From Sambucus nigra (taxonomy: Eukaryota > Streptophyta > Magnoliopsida > Dipsacales > Adoxaceae): a stretch of DNA of 64,000 nucleotides. The DNA lies in contig OX422208.1 in NCBI GenBank assembly GCA_949130495.1, positions 398,372,561 through 398,436,560 of the forward strand. Direction: 5' to 3'. A model generated the notes under the pieces. That model worked only from the letters and a program-made list of their open reading frames with translations, ran no database searches and was not told where the DNA came from. The position numbers and the translations under genes were made by a program. Position 1 is the stretch's first letter, and every line of letters begins with the position of its first letter. Below are positions 34,691-47,104 of this stretch, in pieces.

Positions 34691-35504
34691 GACAAGTTTA
34701 CAACTTAAATAAAATAAATTTTGAGCCACTTGTTGCTGAGTTTAAAAGTCTCTTCATCCTCAACCTTCGAGATTTCACAATATCCTGAACCATGAGATTT
34801 TCTAACAACATAAGGTCCTTTCCAATTTGCCTCAAACTTAGGCAGCGAGAGACCCGTATGTGCCCTGTACAAGCCTTCAAAACTAGGTCACCTTCCTAGA
34901 TTTTTCTTGGCTTAACCATTTGGTCATAGGATCTGGACAACTGCTTTCTGTACATCTCAAAATTCCTTTTTGCCTTAATTCTGTACTATTTCAATGCTTC
35001 CAGTTGCATATGATTACTGTGAGGGAGCATTACACTTTGAAGGTTGTTGCGTGAAGAAGTTACCTCGAGTTCTACTGAGAGAATTGATTCGGCACCAAAC
35101 ACTAATGAGAAGGGGGTGTACCTTGTAGGTTTCCTCTTTGTGGTTTGATATGCCCACAAGACCTCTGGTATTTTATCACCCCATGTTGAGAGATCTTCTA
35201 ACATCTTCAAGGGGAAATTTACCAGAGATTTTTTTGTGGCTTCATCTTGTCCATTTCATTTAGGGTTGCCCACTGTTGACTTGTGGTGAATAATGAAGTA
35301 TTTTTCATTAAAGCTGCCCCTCCTGTACGTAATACCTAAACACTCGTCGTCATAGTCTTGGGCATCGTCTTTATCCATGGGAACAATTCCGTCAACCAGC
35401 ATGTCTAGATATGGCTGTCTCCCATCTAATGGCTGATTTATGAAGCTGTATTCCGTCGCATGGTAATACAACAGGCATTTCCCATATCCTCTCTCTAGTT
35501 GCAC
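34690..35504 (-). pseudogene. int: Element I integrase, internally deleted
   Basis: The N-terminal side keeps GRQPYLDMLVDGIVP and YRRGSF, which normally precede the HHCC zinc-binding domain. The sequence then jumps directly to HHKSTVGNPK and NGQDEATKKS, which belong to the end of the catalytic core around its glutamate. The HHCC cluster and the first two catalytic aspartates are missing. The core tail (EVLWAYQTTKR, TPFSLVFGAE) and the C-terminal domain (NWKGPY, then GSGYCEIS) follow with stops and shifts. Compared with element II, some 150 or more residues are lost. It cannot integrate DNA. Confidence 0.75.
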
Positions 35505-35824
35505 GACATTTTATTTCATCGTGGGCCAAAAATACCATATCCTCTGAATTCTTCTATACAAAGATATTCTTGTTATCTCACAGCCTTTGTCGTGTATCTC
35601 TATCAAACTTTTCTTTTCTTCTTCGGGTCCCACGCACCTAGATAGCCACCCCCTTTGTTTTTATAGTACTGATTTCCCAAGGTGGTAAAGTATTGTTCTT
35701 TATCTACCAATGTCAGTGGCCCTTTCCCCGTCTCCACTTATTTTCGCATTTCCCCCATCCAGTCATTGATATCATTAGAAGGCAATATTTCTAATATATT
35801 TGAGGGTGCTATTTTCTTTGAGAT

Positions 35825-36922
35825 TCAAAAAACCGTCGATTCTCCATCGAAGGAGATTTTTTGAGCTATCGTGGCATAAACATCTGCATGTCTGTTCACC
35901 GTTCTTGTATGTCTCTTAATATTTACTTTATAGAATTGTCTGAGCAACCTCTGTATAATAGTTCGATAATGTGCTAAGGTCATGTGTTTGAGATCATAGT
36001 CGCCATTCACCTGCTGTACCACTAGATTTGAATCCCATTTTATTGTTAGTACCTATATTCCCCTTATTAGAGCCTCTAACATTCCCAACACTAAAGCCTC
36101 GTACTCAGCTTCGTTGTTTGAACATTTACAATCTAGCTTGAAGGAGAATCAGACTTCTTCTTCCCCTTGAAGTAAAATCACTCATGCCCCTCCTGTGTTT
36201 TCAGTTGAAGAGCCATCAAATTTCATGCTCCATTATTTTAGATTTTCTTTGAGATAGTTGTCTTGGAGATCATATTTAGGCAATTCCTCAATAGGTGGCT
36301 CGAACATTCCGAAAGGGAATATGGCCACCAGATCGATATAAGCTTGACTTTTGATTGCTCTAGGAAGCCCGCACTTGAGATGATATTCTAAAAGAATCAA
36401 GAACCATCGCTCAACCCTACCTATTAACAAAGTTCTATCTCGAAATTTTTTTATGGCGTCACATCTAGTAATGATGTGAATCGTGAAAGCTAACATGTAA
36501 CGCCTAAGCTTTTGAGAAACAAATACCAGAGAAAAACCATGCCTTTCAATGCTTGTATATCTAGCCTCAGGACCATGTATGATTCGGCTTAGATAATACA
36601 CAAGTTTTTCTACGCCCTCCACTTCTTGAGCCAATAATGCCCGTATTGATCTTTTAGTGGATGTGAGGTAGAGATGTAAACGAATACCTGCTCTAGGGGG
36701 AACCATCGTTAGGGAAGGTGTTAATAACTTTTCTGCTTGTCCAAAGCTACCTCGTGTGGTTGCTCCTATGTGAACTTTGCCTTTGCTCACAGAAGCTCCA
36801 TTAGTAGATGAGTGACTTCGGCCAGCCCAGATATGAATATCCTCAACTAAGAAACCTTCCCCAGAAAATAATTCATCTCTTTCGCAGTCTTTGGTCGTGG
36901 TATGTTGACGATACCTTCTCAT
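35825..36922 (-). pseudogene. Element I RNase H and connection region
   Basis: The upstream part carries the RT-linked RNase H and connection segment (LVYYLSRIIHGPEARYTSIE, then LRRYM). The downstream part carries the end of the second, archaeal-like RNase H (VVQQVNGDYDLKH, then RHTRTVNRHAD), as in the RVT_3 domain. The region between (36022-36233) aligns with the EAEYEAL segment seen in element II but is broken. Several stops are present. Confidence 0.65.
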
Positions 36923-37032
36923 TTGTCTAGGTCCATCTTCACCCCTTATTTATTCACTACAAATCCCACAAACTTGCCACTAGTTACCCCGAACGCACAT
37001 TTTAAGGGATTCATCTTTAACTTGTATTTTCT

Positions 37033-37805
37033 TCACCTATGGAACACTCTCCTCAGATCTACTAAGTGTGTGTACTCTACCTTGGACTTTATCACCAAAT
37101 CATCCACATAAAATTCTATAATCTCATGAAAGAGATTATGGAATATGGCCGTCATAACCCTTTGGTAGGTAGCTCCAGCATATTTTAGACCAAAAGTAAT
37201 AATAGTGTACATGAAGTTACCTAATGGTATGTGAAAGGCCGTCTTCTCAACATCTTCTGGGTCTATTTTAATCTGGTTGTATCCCACGTCGCCGTCCATA
37301 AAGCTATACATCTCGTGCCTTGCCATTGCACATATGAGGCTATCAATAGAAGGTAAGGGGAAGTCATCTTTTCGACATGCTCGATTCAAGTCTCAAAAGT
37401 CCATATAAATTTGTATTTGGTTCTTGTCCTTCTTCCCTACATGCACAATGCTAGATAACCAAATGGGTTGTTAGATGGTCTAATAAAACCTGCCGCGAGT
37501 AACCTTGGGGTTTCTTCCTTTATCTTTAAGTCTAGCTCCGATTTATATGTTCAAGTGGGCTATTTTATCGGTATTGCTGATGGTATAACATTCAACCTGT
37601 GGTAGCTCACCTCCTGGTTCACTCCGGGCATCTCAGTATATTTCCACGTGAACATGTCCTTGAATTCCTTTAGCAACCCCATCAGTGCTCCTTTTGCATC
37701 ATCATCCAGGTCTTTTGTGATAAATATTGGTCTCAGGTCATCCCCTTTATTAACTAAGTCTATCTGTTCTAGCTCTTGGATTTGGGATCTTGGTCTATCC
37801 TTCAT
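37033..37805 (-). pseudogene. rt: Element I reverse transcriptase fragments
   Basis: An upstream frame (37560-37805) has FKDMFTWKYTEMPG, the usual entry to the Ty3/gypsy RT. The 37033-37389 frame has FPLPSIDSLI, MDGDVGYNQI (motif with the first catalytic Asp) and FYVDDLVIKS, the YVDD active site. A stretch of the fingers domain between the two frames is shifted or stop-interrupted. The enzyme would copy element RNA in the virus-like particle. It is a pseudogene but easily recognised. Confidence 0.85.
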
Positions 37806-38462
37806 GCATTCCGGTTCTTCCTCAACCTACTCCACAAATTCCTGGATATTAGAGCTATCAATCACAAAGCATTGACCTAGACTGTCCACCAAAAATCATT
37901 CATAGACCAAGTCAGACTCATCATCCAAGCCTTTGGCTGCCCGATAACACCTTCAGAGTTTGTAAATAATCTTTCCATTGGTCAAAACGACTCTTTTGCA
38001 TTGGTGTGTTTTCTCCTCTCGGCGAGGTCTTTTGCGTGCATTCTCTTCTAACTTCCTCGTTGGAACTCTACTGAACACACTTTGCTACCGGACTTGATGT
38101 TTGATTAGATCAATTCGTAGCGTCATCCGATGATGAAGTTGTCTCAAAAGTCTGGGAGGCCTGACTGTCTCGCGCGCCCTTTCTTGCTCCTCATAAGCCA
38201 CTACCGGGCGAGGAGGTGCACGTACCCTTTCCCTAGTACTTGGGATCTTGATCCCCCCTGTATACCAAGTGAGCACAGTAGATTCTGTAGCCAATTCCAT
38301 GTAGAAGGCTGCATCCACTAAGTGGGCTTCCTACCTCACGAAAGTCTTCTTGGACACTCGAATGACTACTTCTTTTAATTTAATATTGGCCTTTGCACAC
38401 CGGTGATATGTGGAAGGCACCAAACCGTGGTTATGCATCCATACCCTCCCCACAAGCAACTG

Positions 38463-38714
38463 TTAGGATGACTCATAATCTATGAGGTGGAATTTAATAT
38501 GAGAAGTGATGTTCCCCATTGTGATCCCCACATTCACATAACCTATCGAATATCTCGATTGGTTATCATATCTTTCTATGGACAATGGACTTTGCACAAT
38601 CCTTGTCTCAGAAATATTATAGGCATAGAATGATACCATAGGAATAATGTTGATAGATTCTCCCCTATCCATCAAGACACGGTTAAAGCTACACCCATTT
38701 ACGCTCCCCGTCAC
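38463..38714 (-). pseudogene. pr: Element I aspartic protease, active site altered
   Basis: The frame reads RVLMDRGESINIIP where retropepsins have D(T/S/M)GAS; element II keeps LMDMGASINIMP. Thus both the residue after the catalytic Asp and the Ala are changed. Downstream SIGYVNVGI and SHIKFHLID match element II. Retropepsin cleaves the Gag-Pol polyprotein. Confidence 0.75.
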
Positions 38715-38972
38715 ATAAAGTGGCCTGTTATGGGGATATCTGACCTACTGATTTGCCTCCAAAAAAGTAACCTCTGAAAGGAACTTCTTTACTAGATTGG
38801 CCATTGGCCCTTTCCATCACAGGTTTGGGGCCATGTTTTTCTTTGCTATTTCCAAGATTGCTCGAGTGACCTCCAATCGAGAATCTTCCGACAATCCAAC
38901 TTGCTTGAAAAACTAACTGAACTGTTGCGATCTTGCTATTGCAGCACATTCTACCCAAGGGTCAGCCTTCTC

Positions 38973-40701
38973 TTATTCTAATTTGTAAACCTCCTCTATG
39001 CCTATATATGCTAATTCATCGTATACTATCACCATATTCACTCCTCCTAAGGAGCAAGCCTCCAGTTGTCTGCTCAAATCATCAATCGGACTCCACTCTC
39101 CTTTTATTTCTTCTTTCATTATCAGACATGACATTTGGGATAAACACTCTTCTAGAGAATCTGCAAAATCTTCCTCCTGGAATCTATTCTCCATCATCAG
39201 TCGTTTTGCCTCCTCATCAAAAGCACTGCCCATGTTTGCTCCGTGTGTTGGCAGAAGATTATTATTGACGTTGGCTTGTGGGAGCTCGATATCTCCTCTC
39301 TTGACATGTCTGTCAATTATCTTCCTGAGAGTAAAACACTTGCTCATTGGATGTCCCACCATATTTTGCATCACGTAAAACTTCATGCCCTCTCTGTCTT
39401 CTCGAGTGATGGGTGCTCAATCGGCCACAACAGGCCAACACATGTTATTTCGAATCATGAGATCATAAGTTTCAATAGCCTGCTCTACTGAGCATGGTAG
39501 CTCCGTCAGGTCATTTTTTTCAAACTTCCTCTTATTTCCCTTCCTTTTGGGACACGATTTCCTTCCTCATGCTTTCCATCTTCATCACTGGCATAGTTCA
39601 CATGAGGTTCTAGACCTCTCCTCGAGCTACCTGACGGCTTTAGTAACAAGCCTGACATGGCTGGAGAGGGTGTTGACAGTGGCTTCATATATCAAATGAT
39701 ATATATATTCGGGCAACATGCCTTTTGCACAGACCAACAAGAGCTTAACTTCTCATGTCTCCTCTCTCATGTCCAAGGAGCGCTCGCGAAATCTCCTGAT
39801 GTATGTCACCACATCTTTGTCGGGCTTCTGTTTCTCTCGAGCCAATTGTGTAAGAGTAAATTCATCCTCTGCCAAGAAGAATTTTTGTACGAACTGAACA
39901 TGAAGATTCTCCCACGCGGCCACACTTCCTGGGGCCAAGTGGGAGTACCATGTGTAAGCTTTCTCAGTTAGAGACTTAGAAAATTCTCTCAACCTCAACT
40001 TCTTGTTATTACAGTGGGCCCCAAGATTCTTTATAAACCTTTTAATATGATCATTGGCATTCGCCCCTTTTCCTGTATACTTCTCAAAAATAGGGGGAAT
40101 ATACCCCATCGGGTAGGGTTCATTATTGTATTCCTCCAGATACAGAGTACGAAAATCATCGTATACTGAATAAGCTTCTCCTCCCGCTTTTGAGGCCACC
40201 ATCATCTTTAAAAGATCTTTTTCATCTCCTCCATCGTGAGTGGAGCAGAGTTGTGCTATGAACGGGTCATCATCACCAGATTCGTTATCGGTGGCACAAT
40301 CTGTGTGCCATTTCCTGGATGAGCTGTTGTTGGCACAACAGTGCTATGTGTTCTTCCTCCTATAACGGAAGGAGCGTTCACAAGTGGTGTTGGTGGGGTC
40401 GTACTATTGGTAGTTGTTTGAGCTACTCCCCCTGAGATAAAAGGAGCTTGTAAAGTCACCAGTGGGGTTACAAATGAACTGGGCCCCGCTGTAGCCCCTA
40501 ACACCGCCTAAGGTGCCAGAGTCTTGATGAACTCAGCAAACAAGCTCATTAGTCCTGCCATCGGCGCAGATCCTGCGTCGATCGTCCTACTTCCAGTGGG
40601 CATAGTAGTCTCCATTCGCCTTACTCGCTCTCATCCGACAAGTTGTTGAGGTTCTCTCTCTCCTCACACTGTATCACATCAAAGTCAATGTTTCTCGCCA
40701 T
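38973..40701 (-). pseudogene. gag: Element I gag
   Basis: The start is taken as the ATG at 40701 (MARNIDFDVIQCEE), about 35 bp after the PBS. A Pro/Thr-rich segment (40256-40504) precedes the Retrotrans_gag domain at 39753-40205, with LREFSKSLTEKAYTWYSHL, WENLHVQFVQKFF and VVTYIRRFRERSLD. A C-terminal segment at 38973-39386 has NMVGHPMSKCFTLRKII, a degenerate form of the zinc-finger-like tail of Tat Gag. Stops and shifts separate the pieces. Confidence 0.8.
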
Positions 40702-40734
40702 ATCGTCATTATCTATCTCTCAAAAGAGAATACC

Positions 40735-40752
40735 TCCCCAACAGAGTTGCCA
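40735..40752 (-). promoter_or_regulatory. Element I primer-binding site, tRNA-Arg type
   Basis: The minus strand reads TGGCAACTCTGTTGGGGA just after the LTR end. This is two substitutions away from the Ogre-type site TGGCGACTCTGCTGGGGA, known to match tRNA-Arg. Confidence 0.82.
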
Positions 40753-40754
40753 AA

Positions 40755-41890
40755 TGTAAGAGGTGAGTTCTTGAAATGATATTAATGTGAAGGGAGGTGT
40801 AAACCCTTATCAAGATGGTAATTATGGCCTTAGAATAATCTATGACAATAATAAATGATAGTCTCAAGTAGACACATTCAATATACAAAACTCCTATATT
40901 AAATGTGTTCTTTCAACATAAATGCTATAACAAAACAATCACTGAGAGAGATCCTGCAGTTGACTTGGTCGGAGGGATTGGGAATAAGCACCTTTGAGTC
41001 AATAAAGGCAATGCTATAACCTTAAACACATATGGAATAAATGAGATTGGTCTCTCAATAAGTGTTCTCACAATAAACTCTCTTGTATGGGAATATTTCT
41101 GCAGTAATTCTACGCTAGAAAAGTGCGATCCCGAAATAGTGTAATGTTAGAGGTATTTATAGGAGGGGAAGATTATCCGAATCATGTAATTAATGCGTTT
41201 CACCCCCTTTGATGTTAATAATCTTGTGCATTTAATGCCAAAGATTTTGCATAAAATGATCCAGACATGATATTTTGGCGAGAACACTGTTTAGACTCTT
41301 TAGAGTTGTGAACGCATTAAATAAGACGTGATGTGCCTGCTATGGAACTACCATCCTAGGAATATCTTCACTTGAGTGCTATTTTATTGAGTTCCTGAAT
41401 GTCAGACTTGTTGACGTCAAAGAGTTGGTAAACAGTAACCTGTGAGGGATGTGCAGTCACATCACTTAAAACGTTGGTTCATCGAATTGAAGGTTGTCCA
41501 ACTAATGACTTCTTCGAACAACTGATGGGTTGTTTAGAATTTTATAAGTTCATCTTTTGGGTGACTGTTCAGGACTAAGGACCCTGGAATGGGTTCCCAG
41601 AGATGGTATTTCGAATGGGAGGTTGCTCGAACTACAAGCTAACACTTGGAAAACTATTTAGGACTGGGGACACTCGAGGGGGTTCCCAGAGATGGTATCT
41701 CGAGGTACTACTGGGAAAAGTTATGTATAAACCAAGGTTTTTCCTAAATTCCCTTAAGGGGTTGGTCTCTTCCAACTTTGTCTTGCACCCAATACTCCAA
41801 ATCGAATCCCTACGAGATACCATAATGAGGTTGTTCGATAGAGCATGTAAGCTCTCCCATGTACTGCCAGACATGGTCCCTTGAAGATAC
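40755..41890 (-). mobile_element. Element I 5' LTR, inner part
   Basis: It matches 20499-21629 closely and stops at GAAGATAC, where element II begins. The sense TATA box CTATAAATACC is at 41153-41162. The remaining LTR is at 57673-57950. Confidence 0.88.
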
Positions 41891-43407
41891 TGTAGGAGGG
41901 TAGTGAGACTGGGGTCTATGAATATCTGGAAAGGGTGAGGCATGAACCACTCTAATGGACATTGCCTACAAGGCCTTCTGGTGCAACTTCTTAAGAGACC
42001 TTCTCCTTCAGGTAACAATGGAGCTCAAGCTTCAACTCACTCCCTGTAAGAAGATGAACTTTCACAACAAAAATAGTAATTTTCTCAATGGAAACACCTG
42101 AGAATGATGGTTGTCAGTCCCAGAGGTCTATTTATACTTGGGCATTAGGTCTGAGTTGGCACTTTTGGGCGCCAAAATTGAGAGGGTTGGTGGGGGACAA
42201 TGTCTGAAATGTACCAATTGTCCCTAGCTACAGGCAACTCTACCTATCCCCTCCTGCAGGCACCACCTGGTGCTAACCAAAGTTAAAACGCAAATATGTC
42301 ACCCATTGAAGACAAAATATCTGATTTCGTAAATATCCTTTGAAACGGTAACTTGTGGTGAAAAATTTTGCAAATCTTGAGAGAGGAGGCCTTACGGACC
42401 CCTCTCCTCTAAAATCATTATTTTTATTGAGAGGGACCTTGAGGACCCCCTCTTATGAGAAAGTCATTTTTTTGTAAAAAGTTTATTCCTTGTGAGCGAC
42501 CAGCTCTTTGGCTGCTCACTTCACTAGTGACTAAGTGTCAGTGTGTATAGTCTTGAGTGACTCCTGGTTCTTCCTACTAGTATTCTATCAATCCTATAGT
42601 GCTAAGTGGTTGAGCTTGCTCAACATACCTTGTCCCTCACCCGCCAAGCCAAAACTCCCAAGAGATCCCAACTAGCCTACTTGAGCCCTGCTTGCTCGAC
42701 TAGGCAACATGTACAAGAAAATAAGTATCAGTATTTATGCTCTTTTAAAGAATGACTTTTCATGATGAGGGTTTGTTTATGGTAGCCACCCCCTCATTCT
42801 AGGAGCTGAGGGGGGAGGACCTTGAGGGTACCTACTCCAATATTAATTTTTGCTGTTTAGGAACCCTGGGGGAGGGGGGGGGGGGCTCCTTCTCAAATGC
42901 CATTTTTTCTATTGAGGAACCTGGGGGGGGGGGGGGGGGGGGTTCCTTATCGAATATCATTCTTGCTGTTGAAGGACCTTTAGTAAGGGGTTCCTTCTCG
43001 AATGTTATTTTTGCTGTTGAGGAACCCTTGGGGGGTTTCCTTCTCAAATGTCACTTCTGCAGGGACCCTGAGGGAAGTCCCTCTCAATATGGGCTTATAC
43101 CGCCACCTAGGTGAGGTTCCTTCTCAACTTGAGTTTTCTACAAGGACCCTGGGGAGTCTTCTCAATGTGGGCTTCTACTTCTACTTAGGTGAGGTTCCCT
43201 TTCAACTTGAGTTTCTGTAGGGACCCCGGGACCCTTGGGGGGGTCCCTCTCAACATGGGCTTCTGCTGCCACCTAGGTGGGGTTCCCTCTCAACTTGAGT
43301 TTCTGAAGGGACCCTTAGGGGGGGGGGGGTCCCTCTCAACATGGGCTTTTGCTGCCACCTAGGTGATATTCCCTCTCAATACCTAGAAAAAGTATTTTGG
43401 GCAGACA
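41891..43407 (-). mobile_element. Element II 3' LTR
   Basis: 1,517 bp, ending GGGCAGACA beside the polypurine tract. It lacks about 130 bp present in the 5' LTR at 56284-56408, upstream of the shared CCCAGAGGTCTATTTATAC. The sense TATA box GTATAAATAG is at 42128-42136. Confidence 0.85.
42780..43380 (-). repeat. Degenerate tandem repeats with long G runs in element II LTR
   Basis: Units of about 55-80 bp, such as GTTGAGGAACCCTGGGGG plus TTCCTTCTCAAATGTCAT, and AACATGGGCTTCTGCTGCC plus ACCTAGGTG. G runs of about 13 and 21 occur at 42872-42887 and 42925-42945. The 5' LTR has the matching region at 57110-57655 with shorter G runs. The minus-strand frame over it (42832-43047) is a Pro-rich artefact. 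Confidence 0.85.
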
Positions 43408-43415
43408 CCCTTCTA
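43408..43415 (-). promoter_or_regulatory. Element II polypurine tract
   Basis: The minus strand reads TAGAAGGG immediately before the TGTCTGCCC start of the 3' LTR. It is short and interrupted by one pyrimidine. Confidence 0.6.
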
Positions 43416-46400
43416 CGTTAGCCCCTTGTGCAAAGTTTTTTGTGTTGAGTAGACCAAAAGGCTTTGTATGCCATAAACTCTATTTTCAAATTCAAAAAAT
43501 TTTGAGGGACCCTAGGGTCATTAGATGCACTATTTTTTCATTCTAGGTTCTTTGATTTTCGAGACTCCACGCGTCAGTGTGGGAAGTGTCTTCTCATCAT
43601 TTTGGGAAAACTGTCATAACCTTTTTGCCTTTCTGCACGTTTTCCCACTTTGATGTAAAAAAAATAAGGCCCATTTATTAAAACCTTTCATCTTTTTCAA
43701 AACCCTCATAGAGAGTCTTTAAGTTTATAGTGAGATAAAGTGAGAGAAAAAAAACTTAAACCCCATAGCCCCCAATTTTTTGCTGTAGCTTTTTCTCAAA
43801 CACTCCATTAATGGCTTCTAACTCATCAAACTTTTTTTCCAATGTTGACACCACTATTGTTCCCATCATCTTTGGTTCAACACCATCTTCTATTATCATT
43901 CCTCCTTAACTACCACCAATGTGTCTACCTCCCCCCATATCATTTTTTCTAACTGTTGGTAGTGAAGAAAATTTTGGGGCTAAAATTTTTACAAACCCTT
44001 CATTGGGTGTATCAGCGCCAACGAGAGACCCTCATTATCATCGTCTTCCTTTTGCCCTGCGTCGAGTCTCGTGAATCTCTCGTCGGAAATGGTAAGGCCA
44101 CAGGTTACAACTGTGGGTTTCGCTGCCAACAAGGGTGTGTCCGTGGGTTTCTGTCTCGACGGTTCCTTGACCATTCAAAGTGAATCTCTGCTGGTGACTT
44201 TTGGTTTTCCATATGGAAGTGGTACAACCAAGGGCCTCTTGCGAGACCCATCTCATATTGTGGGTTCCTCGTCGACAACGTCACGTATTGTAGTCGCGAA
44301 CCCTGCTATTTGCGAGGGTTTCTCGCGTGACTGTTCCATGTCTATGGGTTCCTCATCTGAGGGCAAATCATTTGGGGGTATTTCATTAGAGACGCCAACT
44401 GAAGTTGTTACGTCATTTGGGGGTGAAGATGCTGGTTCCACGCCGCTTGTAACTATGTCGGTTTCTTATCCGCATCAGTGTTCCTCGACGAGCAGTATTT
44501 TTTTTGGAGGTTCTGCTGCCACAATTCTTTCGTTGACGAGGGATGCTACCTGGAGTTCCTTGTAGGTTGGGTTTCTATCAGAGGGTTCCTCGCGTGTTGA
44601 TTTTTCGTCTGAGGGTTCCTCGACCACTGTTGATAATCCATTGGGATTTTCATGTTCCCCCTCAATACTTTGGGGTTCCTCGCCTGTTAGTTCATTATCG
44701 ACGACCACAGGTTTGTCATTTACGACCCATATGGAAATGGGTTCCTCACAGATGCCATTTCCCATAGTGAGTTCAAAACTCTTTATCGCCGCGGGTTCCT
44801 CGTCGAGTGACACTTCTCTGTCAAAGGGTTACTCGCGCGTCGACTTCTCATAAGAGGGTGTCTCAACCCCCTACCTCGTCAAGGTTCCTCATCTAGTGGC
44901 GTTATGTTTAGGAGTTCCTTGCACTTGGATTTGCCACTTGGGGCTGCTACTGTGATTTCTTTTTTGGTGACGAGGGACACCCAAGGTTCCTCACGAGTTG
45001 ACATCTCTACGGGGGTTGCTGTTGCCACTTCTTCTTTTGCGGTGGGGAACACCAGGGGTTTCTCATCCATGGGTTCCTCGCGAGTTGATGTTACTAGAGG
45101 GTCTACTGCAGCTGAGAGTTCCTCACTTGGAGTTTTTACCGAGATGAGTTCTTTTCTTGAGCCAATGGCTCTTGGTACTTCCTCATCCAAATCATCTTCT
45201 TCTCAGACATGGCAAGACTATATGCACATTCGCCAGGGGTGAGATTTTGGTATCTATCGTCGTGCTCCTTTTTTTGGTCCAGCTGATAATTTTATGGCCT
45301 CTCTTACTCAATTTGAGAAAAAAATTGCTAACACTGTTCTCGAGCGCCCTCATGTGGGGTTGATTGAGTCTGCTGATTCTCCTACTATCTTTCCAGACTA
45401 TATTCTCCAAGTTCGGGTCGACCGTGGGGATTTTCCTTATTCTAATGTTGAAGTTAAAGCTGCAGGGGGTGCCACGGAGGAATGGGATAGCTGGGTTGAC
45501 TATGTTTTGAGCATTCCTGATTATGTGGTTGTTCTTAGGGAAGCGGGGCTTTTTATCGCCGTTAGTAGCCTGAAGTCCTGCACAGTATCTAAGCACAACT
45601 CTTTGCTCAATATTTTACTGTCTCGATGGAGTATGGAGTCTCACACATTTGTCACGAGTTGGGGTGAATTCACCATCACCCTAGAGGATGTATGTGAGCT
45701 GTATGCCCTTCCTTTCTTTGGGCAACATGTCTTTTCTGATGACTATGAAGGTACTTTAGAGCATGAGATGGTGGGGGAGCTATAATCAGCTCTCGGAGAA
45801 TGCTCCAAGTATGTAGCTATAAATGTGACTGGTCATACCAAGCATTACTTTGCTAAATGGAAAAGCTACTGGTTCAAAGATTTTGAGAAGCTGCAGAAGG
45901 GGGAGACTTCCGACGTAGCCCCCGGAACCCAAGATGACCCTAAACTCCACTCTTCTTCACACTTAGCCGCTTTCTTAGTTACATTTCTAACTTGGTTCCT
46001 TCTGCCAGGTAAGCCCGAAGATTCCCCTCACGAACTTCTCTTTAAATTAGCTATACGATTATCTCGGGGAAGGTCGGTCCCTGTAGCTACCTTGAATCTG
46101 GGTTCCCTTTACACTTGGATGGACCGAAAACATATAGATGTAGAGACGTCTTTTAGTTGATATGACGTAACTAGTTTTACAGACGCTAGTCTCTTAATGT
46201 CCATTTTATTTGAGCATTTCCCCACCTTACTTCGAAGGCTCAGGCATGTCACAACAATGCTGCACGACTATTGAGCCCATACTTCAGGTTAAGCCTTTAC
46301 ATTCGAGCTTGGAATTTCCTTTTTCTTGGACATGTGACAAATAACCTATTTTGACATTTGCAGGCTATCAGCACAGCCCCTGCTGCACCGACCATCCTTT

Positions 46401-46715
46401 TCTACTCCTCCTCTTTGCATGGGGCTCAGGTATTTTAATATTTTTTAGTTAGACATTTCTTTTCTAACCAGCCTGTACTTATCATATCCCTCTTTTAATT
46501 CTTTTGCAGCTATCCCTTGGTATTATTTTGACTGTGGCTCCTGCTACTATCTCTTCAGCAGCCCCTGTGCGCGGGCCAGCTTACCCTGTTATCGCTCCCC
46601 CTTAGGTAGCTATCTTTGTTGCGTAATTTTAAAATTTTCCCTTTTTTAATTGAGGTGTTCTTTCATTTATGAGGTAGGCAATTTACTAACTCTTACCCCT
46701 CCTTCTCATTTGCAG

Positions 46716-46996
46716 CCTCACCAATCCACTACGACTGTCGTTGCTGAGGTTGCTCCTTCGAAAGCACCTGCAGCTGAGGTAGCCTCTTTAGGAGCACTGG
46801 TTACTGACATAGCCCCTTCAGGATAATCCGTTGCGACTACCATCTTTGAGATATCTCTTTTAGGAGCACCCGAGACTGAGGCAACCTCCTTAGAAGTACT
46901 GGTTGCTGAGATGGCCCCTTCAGGAGCACTGAGGCAGCCCCTTTGGGAGCCCCTGTACCTCCTCCTTTGACTGCTATGGAGGGAATTAGTCAGGTA
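46716..46996 (+). other. Exon with internal 30-33-bp repeats (antisense PMD gene, element II)
   Basis: After a CATTTGCAG acceptor, the exon repeats a unit encoding roughly EVAPSGAPVA (GAGGTAGCCTCTTTAGGAGC), six or so times, ending ISQ before GTATAG. One in-frame stop is seen near 46825. Confidence 0.55.
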
Positions 46997-47104
46997 TAGT
47001 ATATAAGGATATCCATTTTCCTTATGCCATTCTTACATCTCTATTATTTTTTTGTTTAAACTGTGCAATCACTCTCATCTTCACCCTTGTTGCTTTGTTT
47101 CAAG

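Noticed and set aside
42832..43047. Pro-rich minus-strand frame
   Set aside because: It comes from G runs in the LTR repeats.
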